Source: Chromatiaceae bacterium (GTDB lineage: Bacteria > Pseudomonadota > Gammaproteobacteria > Chromatiales > Chromatiaceae). Taken from it: a stretch of 64,000 nucleotides of DNA. The stretch is taken from NCBI GenBank assembly GCA_025458165.1, contig JALOTB010000003.1, positions 62,001-126,000 of the forward strand, read 5' to 3'. The stretch's first letter is position 1. The number at the start of each line of letters is the position of its first letter. A program made the position numbers and the translations under genes. Shown one piece after another: positions 9,197 through 15,673 of this stretch. Below the pieces are notes generated by a model that worked only from the letters and a program-made list of their open reading frames with translations, was not told the origin of the DNA and searched no databases.

Positions 9197-9574
9197 TTGA
9201 GCAAAGACGAGTCGAAGGGCGAGCCGCGACGCTGGTCGCAGCGCGTGTCCCAGACCAGCGACGCCCTGGATCTCGAGCCTGGGGTGTTCACCTGGGACGA
9301 CCCCAGGCGCATCGCGCTGTCGCTCAAGTGCTCGGCCGAGCGCAGCGAGCGGCGCAAGGCCGACCCCTTTCGCTCGGCGATGTCGATGCTCAATTTCTAC
9401 ATCAACCGCGCGGGGCGTCAGCTCCCCGAGGATCGGCGTGCCTGTCTGGAGGCCGCGAAGGACGAGCTGCGTGCGCTCTTCGGTCGGCCTCAACGCTCGC
9501 GCGGGGGCTCAGGGTCGCCCGGTATCTCCGGGAAGGGCCAGTCGTCCTCCTCGTCCCCGCGCTCCCACGAGTAG
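9197..9574 (+). CDS. DUF3175 family protein
   Basis: A 125-residue protein of unknown function that I recognise as DUF3175. Its core is RVSQTSDALDLEPGVFTW, then DDPRRIALSLKCSAERSERR and SAMSMLNFYINRAGRQLPED, ending at a short helix near LRALFGR. It is small, soluble and basic. The start is a TTG at 9197 preceded by a purine-rich ribosome site (AGGGGA). The last ~27 residues are a low-complexity Ser/Gly tail beyond the usual family end. They are encoded antisense to the 3' end of the rhomboid gene, so the two genes overlap by 85 bases tail to tail. Confidence 0.8.
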   Translation: MSKDESKGEPRRWSQRVSQTSDALDLEPGVFTWDDPRRIALSLKCSAERSERRKADPFRSAMSMLNFYINRAGRQLPEDRRACLEAAKDELRALFGRPQRSRGGSGSPGISGKGQSSSSSPRSHE

Positions 9575-10179
9575 ACCCTCGCCGGGGGGGGCGGGTCGGC
9601 GTCCTTGAGCAGCAAGGCTAGGAGCACCCCAAGCGCAGCGCCGGCGAGGTGATACTCGAACGACACCCCGGGATCACCGGGCAGCACGCCCCAGATCATG
9701 CCGCCGTAGAGCAGGAAGACGACCAGCGCTAGCGCGATCGCGCGGCGGTCCCAGCGCAGCACCCCGAGGGTGAAGACGAAGAATAGGGCGCCGAAGGTGA
9801 GTCCGCTCGCGCCCAGGTGGTAGGCCGGGCGGGCGAGCAGCCAGACCGCCAGCCCGGCCCCAAGCCAGATCACGGGCAGCGCGATGCGCGCCGCCTTGGG
9901 GTAGCCGTAGAGCAGGGCGGTGCCGAGGACGAGCACCGCCGAGGTGTTGGCCAGCAGGTGGCTGACTGAGCCGTGCAGTAGCGGGGCGAAGAGGATGCCC
10001 GACAGGGCCTGTACGCGGCCGGGAAAGACGGCGTAGCCCGTAAAGTCGAGGCCGAAGGCGAGACTCACGATCTGGATGAGCCAGAGAAACCCCGCGAAAC
10101 CGAGTGCGAGCAGAAAGGCCCGGCGCAGTCGCCGCGCGTCGGCCTCGGACTCGACTAGGGCATGGTGCTCGTAGTTCAC
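9490..10179 (-). CDS. Rhomboid-family intramembrane serine protease
   Basis: A 229-residue polytopic membrane protein that cleaves transmembrane substrates. About six hydrophobic segments span residues ~20-190. The catalytic dyad is Ser125 in GASG and His177 in [20 protein letters not shown] (69-78) is the conserved loop or helix-2 motif of rhomboids. The C-terminus after the last helix is a hydrophilic, acidic tail ([17 protein letters not shown]) with no recognised domain. The substrate is unknown. The gene converges on DUF3175 and overlaps it. The start at 10179 faces the rpsT promoter region, 258 bases away. Confidence 0.9.
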   Translation of the reverse strand: MNYEHHALVESEADARRLRRAFLLALGFAGFLWLIQIVSLAFGLDFTGYAVFPGRVQALSGILFAPLLHGSVSHLLANTSAVLVLGTALLYGYPKAARIALPVIWLGAGLAVWLLARPAYHLGASGLTFGALFFVFTLGVLRWDRRAIALALVVFLLYGGMIWGVLPGDPGVSFEYHLAGAALGVLLALLLKDADPPPPARVYSWERGDEEDDWPFPEIPGDPEPPRER

Positions 10180-10359
10180 GGGTATCCTCGGCGAGCCGCG
10201 TCGCTGCTCTGCGTGAGGTGGGGTTGCGGCCCTGGTTTTGCACGCGGCACCGGCGACCGTTGCTCATATCGGCCAGACCTCGGGCACCGGTGCGAGCCCC
10301 ACTGCGGCCTCGGGGCGGTTCGCAAGGGCCAGGGGACATGTCCGGGCGCCACGCTATGG

Positions 10360-10388
10360 TTGACACGACTGCCGGGCGTCGACAAAAT
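10360..10388 (+). promoter_or_regulatory. Sigma-70-type promoter of rpsT
   Basis: A perfect -35 box TTGACA (10360-10365) is separated by exactly 17 bases from CAAAAT (10383-10388), a 4/6 match to the -10 consensus. Transcription would begin near 10395, leaving a leader of about 43 bases before rpsT. This is one of the best promoter matches in the window. Confidence 0.7.
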
Positions 10389-10437
10389 GCGCGATCTTCG
10401 ATTTCGCAGAGCGTTTAGCCGATTCCAGGAGACCCCC

Positions 10438-10701
10438 TTGGCCAACTCAGCCCAAGCCCGCAAGCGCGCCCGTCAGGCCGAGAAGCACCGCCAGCACAAC
10501 GCGGCGCGGCGCAACATGACCCGCACCTACCTCAAGAAGGTGCTCAAGGCCATCATCGCGGGGGACAAAGAAGGGGCGGTGAGCGCCTATCGTGAAGCCG
10601 TTCCGGTCATCGACCGGGCCGCCGGCAAGGGTCTGATCCATCCCAACAAGGCGGCGCGGCACAAGAGCCGGCTGAACGCCCGAATCCGCGCGATGGCCTA
10701 G
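10438..10701 (+). CDS. rpsT: 30S ribosomal protein S20
   Basis: An 87-residue basic protein of the small ribosomal subunit that binds 16S rRNA early in assembly. It shows the S20 features: [20 protein letters not shown] at the start, a MTRTYLKKV segment, and a C-terminal [17 protein letters not shown]. The start is a TTG at 10438 with AGGAG (10427-10431) six bases upstream. A rare UUG start is also found in E. coli rpsT, where it takes part in autoregulation. It is monocistronic here, with its own promoter and terminator. Confidence 0.97.
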   Translation: MANSAQARKRARQAEKHRQHNAARRNMTRTYLKKVLKAIIAGDKEGAVSAYREAVPVIDRAAGKGLIHPNKAARHKSRLNARIRAMA

Positions 10702-10726
10702 CTCCCGCATTGCTGCGGCATCCAAG

Positions 10727-10750
10727 AGCCGGCCGAGCGCCGGCTTTTTC
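10727..10750 (+). terminator. Intrinsic terminator after rpsT
   Basis: A perfect 7-bp stem AGCCGGC/GCCGGCT (10727-10733 and 10739-10745) with a 5-base loop, followed by TTTTC. It lies 25 bases after the rpsT stop. Confidence 0.85.
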
Positions 10751-10779
10751 TTGTCCGCAGTCACGCCCGCGAGGCGATC

Positions 10780-11136
10780 ATGGCTCGGCCGATCCCCAAT
10801 CTCTTCGCCGATCTCCCGCCCCTCGAGTCGGGCGAGGACTTTACCGAGCTCCTGCACTGCCGCAACGTCCGCATCGAGCGGATCAGCAGCAGCGCGCTTC
10901 CCGAGCCCATCCTCTACGACCAGCCGCAAGACGAGTGGGTCCTACTGCTCCGGGGCGAGGCGCGCCTTGTGGTCGCGGGCGAGGAGGTGCGGCTCGCGGC
11001 GGGCGATCACCTGTTCCTGCCCGCCCACACCCCGCACCGGGTGCTGTCCGTGTCCGCCGCTCCCCGCTGCCTTTGGCTCGCGGTGCACATCGACCCCCAG
11101 CCCGTCCCGTCAGGACCGGCCGCTCGCCGCGGCTGA
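10780..11136 (+). CDS. Small cupin-domain protein
   Basis: A 118-residue single-domain cupin (a small beta-barrel, often metal-binding). The middle segment holds cupin motif 1 (EWVLLLRGEARLVVAGEE, then LAAGDHLFLPAHTPHRV) with candidate metal ligands His in GDHLF and TPHRV. It is similar to the short cupins commonly found next to housekeeping genes. The ligand and activity are unknown. The ATG at 10780 is the first in frame. It starts ~30 bases after the rpsT terminator and is presumably transcribed separately. Confidence 0.8.
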   Translation: MARPIPNLFADLPPLESGEDFTELLHCRNVRIERISSSALPEPILYDQPQDEWVLLLRGEARLVVAGEEVRLAAGDHLFLPAHTPHRVLSVSAAPRCLWLAVHIDPQPVPSGPAARRG

Positions 11137-11767
11137 GCTTGTCGCTCGCCCGCGACGCAGCTCGCCGAGATCGGGGGTGCTCGGTCGCATTCCGCTCAAT
11201 GTCCACCGACTCGGTGGCTCCCAGCGCGGAAGTCGAAAACGCGGGCTCCGACTGCCGCCCGCTTCAGTCGCCGGGGCGACCGAAACTGGCTGGGTGTCCT
11301 GCCCCGCGCGGTAAGCGCTGCAGATTCCAGCGCTTGCCAAGGTGCCCTTGCTCCAGCGATGGCATCCGATGCGCGTCCGTCAGGGTGCCCACGCTGGCCG
11401 GGTGAGCGCTGCCGGGACGCCACGGGACGCCGTGGGGGGCTGCTGCGGGTAGCGCGATAGGTCTCACAGATTGGCTCGGCGAGCGTCGTTACGCTAGGGA
11501 CCATGGCGACCAGCGCCGCCCAGAATCCAGAAAGGCATTGCCCGCCATGGACGCCTCGCTCACCCTGGCCCCTTTCCCCAGGGCGAGAGAGACGCGGGGT
11601 GCCAGGGTGTCTGCGAACGATTCGGCCCGGGGCTTGCGCATCGGGTATACGCCGATCGCCATGAAACAAGGCCGATCATCGATGGCTCATTTGCTGAGGA
11701 TCAGCGCTGATCGCGTCGTTGATCGCAGTTGTCCATTGCTCGGGACTTTGAAACGGGGCGGGCTGAG
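11137..11767. other. Long intergenic stretch with a hairpin repeat, no gene recognised
   Basis: About 630 bases between the cupin and a small Arg-rich protein. No frame on either strand shows convincing protein character. It contains a hairpin element (11300-11337) whose relative lies at 12069-12105. It may be a decayed region or hold a non-coding RNA; nothing in it decides between these. Confidence 0.45.
11300..11337 (+). repeat. Hairpin repeat, copy 1
   Basis: A conserved lead TGCCCCGCGCGGTA is followed by a perfect 8-bp stem AAGCGCTG (11313-11320) / CAGCGCTT (11328-11335) with a 7-base loop. Copy 2 lies at 12069-12105 on the same strand. The lead is identical and the stem sequence differs by paired changes. 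Confidence 0.6.
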
Positions 11768-12028
11768 ATGCTGACGCAGATCGACTTTGACGGTGAGCTC
11801 AAGCTGGTCGAGGACGACGACGTGATGGAGTCCGAGCCGCCCCACAAGCGGTGGGCGAAGTTACTGCCGCGAGACGAAGACGCGACATACACCGGGCCGA
11901 ACCGGCGGCGTGGCGAACGGCGAAAGAACGGCGATCGTCGTGAGCTGGTGCGGTTTCAAGAAAATACCGACCGACGCTCGGGGAAGGATCGGCGCTCAGG
12001 GGTCTGGGGCATCAAGCATACGATTTAG
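11768..12028 (+). CDS. Small Arg-rich hypothetical protein with repeated RR/DRR motifs
   Basis: An 86-residue protein from the ATG at 11768 (MLTQIDFDGE...). An acidic N-terminal third (ELKLVEDDDVMESEP) is followed by a strongly basic C-terminal half with a recurring pattern: GPNRRRGERR, GDRREL, TDRRSGKDRRSG. Similar RRxGxxRR/DRRxGxDRR tails occur in short uncharacterised proteobacterial proteins, and I know no assigned function. A role in binding nucleic acid or acidic partners is only suggested by composition. An in-frame TTG at 11729 would add 13 residues and is less likely. It stands alone, flanked by the two copies of a hairpin repeat. Confidence 0.55.
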   Translation: MLTQIDFDGELKLVEDDDVMESEPPHKRWAKLLPRDEDATYTGPNRRRGERRKNGDRRELVRFQENTDRRSGKDRRSGVWGIKHTI

Positions 12029-12068
12029 GGAAGCGCGGACGAGCTCAGCGACTCCCGCGGCCGCGGGA

Positions 12069-12105
12069 TGCCCCGCGCGGTAGACGCTGAATTCCGCGGC
12101 GTCTC
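12069..12105 (+). repeat. Hairpin repeat, copy 2
   Basis: The same lead TGCCCCGCGCGGTA as copy 1, then a stem AGACGCTG (12082-12089) / CGGCGTCT (12097-12104) containing one T-G pair, again with a 7-base loop. Compared with copy 1, stem positions 2 and 3 changed on both sides so that pairing is kept. Confidence 0.6.
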
Positions 12106-12273
12106 CCTAGACCGCTTGGCGCATGGTCCGGCGCGTTGCGTTTCGGCCTTGCTCGCCTGCCTTATGCCCTCCAGGGCGTCTCGGCACCCGCGTCATGGCT
12201 GGGGACACGGGCGCGACTTTCGGTCCACTCGCCCTTTCGGCCGACACTTCCGGCACATTGCTGTAAGGCAGGT

Positions 12274-12313
12274 TGAAAACGAAGCGAAGCGGATATCGCA
12301 CTTTTCGCTTCGC
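12274..12313. repeat. Dispersed ~40-base palindromic repeat, copy 1
   Basis: It contains GAAGCGAAGCGG...CACTTTTCGCTTCGC, an inverted repeat GAAGCGAA/TTCGCTTC with a 15-base spacer. It matches 15532-15572 at all but two positions of ~39. No protein function is implied. Confidence 0.75.
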
Positions 12314-12624
12314 CGCGGGGCTGAGTCGGAGCGCTCTGTCTTCCGTCGATGTGCGCGGTTGGACATCCGGCCACCCGCTGGACGTCCCCGGGGATTCACG
12401 GACAAGCCCGCTCGTGTGCGGGGAGGTCTGTAGTCGCGATCTGCATTCGTCACCCCCGCCTCGGTCGGCGCCCTCCACCGGTGCTTGATCTCGCGCTCCC
12501 GGAAGCGCATATCGACCGCCAGCGGCGACTGTCGTCCAGGACTTCGAAGGTCCCCGGCCGGGCCTCGATGGTCGGCACGCTGTCCGCACGCTGTCTACAC
12601 CAACATTTCCATCGAGGTGCCAAA

Positions 12625-13275
12625 GTGAGCGATCCCAAGGTGACCGAGTATCCAGGGGGTGAGATCGACGTGAGCTGGGACGGCCGGCTCTGCATCCACA
12701 TCGGCGAGTGCGGCAACGCGGCCGGCGAGCTTTTCGTCGGCGGGCGTGACCCCTGGTGCGTGCCCGACACGTCGACCAAGGCGGAGGTCCGCGAGATCGT
12801 CGAGCGCTGCCCGAGCGGGGCGCTGACCTACCGAGACAAGGACGGGACGCCGGAGGCGGCGCCCGCCGACAACAGGGTGCTCGTGTCCTATGACGGCCCG
12901 TTGTTCGTCAAGGGCGAACTGGCGATCGAAGGGGCGCCGGAGGACATGCCGGGGGTGCGCTTCCGCGCCGCGCTCTGCCGCTGCGGGCAGTCGGCCAACA
13001 AGCCGTTTTGCGACAACAGCCACCTCAAGGCCGGGTTCCAGGACTTCGGCTCGGTCGGCGAGCGCGGGCCGGGGCTCGAGAACCAAGGCGGAGAGCTCCG
13101 CGTCAAGCCGCTGACCGACGGTCCGTTGTTGGTGAACGGGAACCTGACCATCCAGGCCGCGAGCGGGCGGGTCGCCTGGGAAGGGACGCAGGCGGCGCTC
13201 TGTCGCTGCGGGGCCTCGAAGAATAAGCCCTTCTGCGACGGCAGCCACAAGGACGTCGGGTTCAGGAGCGACTGA
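12625..13275 (+). CDS. Iron-sulfur protein: Fer4_19 domain plus two CDGSH domains
   Basis: A 216-residue predicted cytoplasmic iron-sulfur protein. The N-terminal ~70 residues are a mono-cluster ferredoxin-like domain (Fer4_19 / DUF1271 type) with Cys23, Cys29, Cys45 and Cys62 (the last in ERCPSGAL). Two CDGSH-type [2Fe-2S] motifs follow. The first, CRCGQSANKPFCDNSH, has Asn for the usual Gly; the second, CRCGASKNKPFCDGSH, is canonical. Each keeps the three Cys and one His that hold the cluster. A redox or cluster-transfer role is likely; the partner is unknown. The GTG start at 12625 is chosen because the family begins there and GAGG lies ~8 bases upstream. The open frame extends further upstream without protein character. 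Confidence 0.88.
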   Translation: MSDPKVTEYPGGEIDVSWDGRLCIHIGECGNAAGELFVGGRDPWCVPDTSTKAEVREIVERCPSGALTYRDKDGTPEAAPADNRVLVSYDGPLFVKGELAIEGAPEDMPGVRFRAALCRCGQSANKPFCDNSHLKAGFQDFGSVGERGPGLENQGGELRVKPLTDGPLLVNGNLTIQAASGRVAWEGTQAALCRCGASKNKPFCDGSHKDVGFRSD

Positions 13276-13426
13276 GTAGGGTAGCGCGCCCCTCCGTGCC
13301 GGCGGGGCGGGCGCGCGGTCCCCAGCCGCCGCGGCGCCTCGGGTGTCGCGCCAGTGAGCGCTCGGGGGCGCAGACCCCTGGTCAGCAACGGCTTCCCCGC
13401 CTGTCACAAAAGATTCATTTGGTGGT

Positions 13427-13446
13427 ATATGCGGTCGTTCGTATAT
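13427..13446. promoter_or_regulatory. Putative ArsR operator
   Basis: An imperfect dyad ATATGCG (13427-13433) / CGTATAT (13440-13446), with a 6-base spacer and one mismatch, sits 9 bases before the arsR start codon. Its A+T-rich character stands out locally. Autoregulatory ArsR sites are dyads of this kind placed over the promoter. Confidence 0.5.
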
Positions 13447-13454
13447 TCCGCCGC

Positions 13455-13808
13455 GTGAATATCGTTCCTCAAGACCTCTTCGCCGCCCTTGCGCATGAGA
13501 CGCGCCTGCGCAGCCTGCTTCTGCTGCTCCTCCACGAGGAGCTTTGCGTCTGCGAGCTGACCCACGCGCTTGGGGCTGCTCAGCCGCACATCTCGCGGCA
13601 CCTCGGACATCTGCGCGAGCTCGGGCTGGTGGTCGACCGGCGGGCCGGTCTGTGGATCCACTACCGTATCAACCCGGAGCTTCCGGACTGGGTGTACGCC
13701 GTCTTGCGGGCGGTAGCCGAGGGGGTAGGGGCGCAGGCCCCGCACCGCGAGGACGCGGTCGCCCTCGCCCTGATGCCCAACCGCCCTGGGGCGCCGCGCT
13801 GCGCCTGA
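13455..13808 (+). CDS. arsR: ArsR-family metalloregulatory repressor
   Basis: A 117-residue winged-helix repressor. ALAHETRLRSLLLLL leads into the metal-site helix ELCVCELTHALG, which holds the Cys-x-Cys typical of arsenite-sensing ArsR. The recognition helix is AQPHISRHLGHLRELGLV and a wing follows (GLWIHYRI). Arsenite binding to the cysteines would release DNA. The GTG start at 13455 gives the usual family length; the frame is open upstream to 13296 without protein character. It heads the cluster arsR-arsC-GAPDH-arsJ and probably controls it and itself through the dyad just upstream. Confidence 0.9.
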   Translation: MNIVPQDLFAALAHETRLRSLLLLLLHEELCVCELTHALGAAQPHISRHLGHLRELGLVVDRRAGLWIHYRINPELPDWVYAVLRAVAEGVGAQAPHREDAVALALMPNRPGAPRCA

Positions 13809-13878
13809 GAGCCTCGATCTCCGGCGCCGTCCGTTTCCTTCACGCAACCAATCATTCCAAGACCATGAGGACCAATTG

Positions 13879-14412
13879 ATGGCCGAAGGCGTCTACAACG
13901 TGCTGTTCCTCTGCACCGGCAACTCGGCGCGCAGCATTCTGGCGGAGCGACTGATTGAGCGCTGGGGCGGCGGGCGCTTCCGCGGCTTCAGCGCCGGCAG
14001 CCACCCGAAGGGCGAGGTGCACCCGCTGGCGATCGAGATCCTGCGCCGCAACAACTACCTGACTGACGGCCTGCGAAGCAAAGATTGGGCGGAATTCGCT
14101 GAGCCGGGAGCGCCGGAGATGGATTTCGTCTTCACCGTGTGCGACCGCGCCGCCGCCGAGGTCTGCCCGGTCTGGCCTGGTCAGCCGATGACCGCGCACT
14201 GGGGGGTCGCCGATCCCGCCGCAGTGGTCGGCGACGAGGTCAACCGCATGATGGCCTTCCGCCGCGCCTTCGCGGAGCTGCAGAACCGCATCTCGATCTT
14301 CGTCAACCTACCCTTCGGCTCGCTCGACCGGCTGAAGCTGCAAAAGCGGCTCGATGAGATCGGCCAGATCCAGCTTGAGGATCATCCGACCGACGCGCCC
14401 GCGGCCGTTTGA
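13879..14412 (+). CDS. arsC: Arsenate reductase, low-molecular-weight phosphatase type
   Basis: A 177-residue protein of the LMW protein-tyrosine-phosphatase fold. The P-loop C12TGNSAR18S (Cys-x5-Arg) is present. Cys88 and Cys96 ([15 protein letters not shown]) match the redox relay cysteines of the thioredoxin-linked ArsC family, and Asp112 in the ADP loop is the general acid. It reduces arsenate to arsenite. The ATG at 13879 has GAGG ~8 bases upstream. It is ~35-40 residues longer than the Staphylococcus enzyme because of a C-terminal helical extension. It is the second gene of the ars cluster. No arsenite exporter (ArsB or Acr3) is seen in the window, so arsenite would have to leave by another route. 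Confidence 0.88.
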   Translation: MAEGVYNVLFLCTGNSARSILAERLIERWGGGRFRGFSAGSHPKGEVHPLAIEILRRNNYLTDGLRSKDWAEFAEPGAPEMDFVFTVCDRAAAEVCPVWPGQPMTAHWGVADPAAVVGDEVNRMMAFRRAFAELQNRISIFVNLPFGSLDRLKLQKRLDEIGQIQLEDHPTDAPAAV

Positions 14413-14444
14413 GCCCCGGGGTTGCAGCTCCGCGAGGACAACAG

Positions 14445-15446
14445 ATGGCAGTACGTTTCGGAATCAACGGTTTCGGCCGTATGGGACGGCTCGGGCTCCG
14501 GGCCGCCTGGCGTTGGGAAGGTCTGGGGCTCGCGCAGGTCAACGAGATCGCCTGCGACGCGGCGGGCTCGGCGCATCTCCTCAAGTTCGACTCGGTGCAC
14601 GGGACCTGGGAGGTGGACTGCGCCGGGGAGGACGACACGCTGATTATTGGCGCGCAACCTGTCCGCTACAGCCGCAACCCGGCGCTGATGGACACCGACT
14701 GGTCGGACTGCGATATCGTCATCGAGGCCACCGGCAAGCACCACAAGCGGCCGGAGACGCTCCAGGGCTATTTCGAGCAAGGGGTGAAGAAGGTCGTCGT
14801 GGCCGCCCCGGTCGAGGGTGCGCTCAATATCGTCTATGGCATCAACGACGACCGCTACGACCCGGCGATCCATCACCTGGTGACCGCCGCCTCCTGTACC
14901 ACCAACTGCCTGGCCCCGGTGGTCAAGGTGATGCACGAGCGGATCGGTATCCGCCATGGGTGCATGACGACCATTCACGACATAACCAATACCCAGACCA
15001 TCGTCGACAAGGGGCACAAGGACCTGCGCCGCGCGCGCGCCTGCGGCCAGTCGCTGATTCCGACAACCACCGGCTCGGCCAAGGCGATCACCAGGATCTT
15101 CCCCGAGCTGGAAGGCAAGCTGAACGGGCTTGCGGTGCGCGTGCCGCTCCTCAACGCCTCGCTCACCGACTTCGTCTTCGAGGCGGCTCGGCCGGTGAGC
15201 GTCGCGGAGGTCAACGGCCACTTCAAGGCCGCCGCCGAAGGCGAGCTCAAGGGCATCCTGGGCTACGAGGAGCGCCCCCTGGTCTCGGCCGACTACCGCA
15301 ACGACCCGCGCTCCTCCATCGTCGATGCCCTCTCAACCCTGGTCATCGACGGCACCCAGGTCAAGGTCTTGGCCTGGTACGACAACGAATGGGGCTACGT
15401 CAACCGCATGATGGAGCTGGTGCGCAAGATCGCCCGGTTGCTCTGA
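14445..15446 (+). CDS. ArsJ-associated glyceraldehyde-3-phosphate dehydrogenase
   Basis: A 333-residue GAPDH paralogue. The N-terminal NAD-binding motif is [12 protein letters not shown], the catalytic Cys151 is in ASCTTNC, and the catalytic His is in [10 protein letters not shown]. The C-terminus carries [12 protein letters not shown]. The IHDITNTQ sequence, where glycolytic enzymes have VHAYTNDQ, is what I expect in the arsenic-associated branch. In that pathway the enzyme uses arsenate in place of phosphate to form 1-arseno-3-phosphoglycerate, which ArsJ exports. Its position between arsC and arsJ supports this role over a glycolytic one. The ATG at 14445 follows a GCGAGGA ribosome site. 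Confidence 0.9.
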   Translation: MAVRFGINGFGRMGRLGLRAAWRWEGLGLAQVNEIACDAAGSAHLLKFDSVHGTWEVDCAGEDDTLIIGAQPVRYSRNPALMDTDWSDCDIVIEATGKHHKRPETLQGYFEQGVKKVVVAAPVEGALNIVYGINDDRYDPAIHHLVTAASCTTNCLAPVVKVMHERIGIRHGCMTTIHDITNTQTIVDKGHKDLRRARACGQSLIPTTTGSAKAITRIFPELEGKLNGLAVRVPLLNASLTDFVFEAARPVSVAEVNGHFKAAAEGELKGILGYEERPLVSADYRNDPRSSIVDALSTLVIDGTQVKVLAWYDNEWGYVNRMMELVRKIARLL

Positions 15447-15460
15447 GCTGGTCCGGTGGG

Positions 15461-15509
15461 GGGCACCTCGAAAACTTGAAGGTGCCCGTGCGGCACAGGG
15501 ACGTGCCGC
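15461..15509 (+). terminator. Two tandem hairpins after the GAPDH gene
   Basis: First stem GGGCACCT (15461-15468) / AGGTGCCC (15480-15487); second stem GCGGCAC (15490-15496) / GTGCCGC (15503-15509). Both are perfect. Neither is followed by a T-run, so they may act as RNA stabilisers or processing sites rather than terminators. Confidence 0.5.
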
Positions 15510-15531
15510 CATTCTCAAGTGCCCAAGCACA

Positions 15532-15572
15532 TGAAAATGAAGCGAAGCGGAAATCGCACTTTTCGCTTCGCG
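15532..15572. repeat. Dispersed ~40-base palindromic repeat, copy 2
   Basis: Near-identical to 12274-12313 (two differences in ~39 bases), with the same GAAGCGAA/TTCGCTTC arms. It lies inside the gap between the GAPDH gene and arsJ, between tandem hairpins and an intrinsic terminator. Confidence 0.75.
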
Positions 15573-15576
15573 TCTC

Positions 15577-15602
15577 GAAAAATCCCCGGGACGGGATTTT
15601 TC
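15577..15602. terminator. Bidirectional intrinsic terminator before arsJ
   Basis: A perfect 10-bp stem GAAAAATCCC (15577-15586) / GGGATTTTTC (15593-15602) with a 6-base loop. The arms themselves supply an A5 and a T5 run, so it can act on either strand. It lies 72 bases before arsJ, which implies that arsJ is either attenuated or has its own promoter. Confidence 0.7.
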
Positions 15603-15673
15603 AACGTCCCCAAGAATAGAGCCGACGGTCACCCCCGGCGGCTACGCTACTGGCTAATCCTTCCTGGCCATCA

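Larger units (their letters stand above)
12029..12624. other. Long intergenic stretch with repeats, no gene recognised
   Basis: About 596 bases before the CDGSH protein. It holds a perfect 16-base palindrome (TCCCGCGGCCGCGGGA, 12053-12068), hairpin repeat copy 2, and one copy of a ~40-base dispersed palindromic repeat (12274-12313). Open frames running through it into the CDGSH gene lack protein character. Confidence 0.5.

Noticed and set aside
12349-12624. N-terminal extension of the CDGSH protein
   Set aside because: The family starts at the GTG at 12625 and the upstream stretch contains the dispersed repeat region and has no domain character.
14354-15619. 421-residue open frame on the plus strand
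   Set aside because: It overlaps the GAPDH gene in another frame, and its composition (Arg/Gly/Pro-rich) is that of a high-G+C shadow frame.
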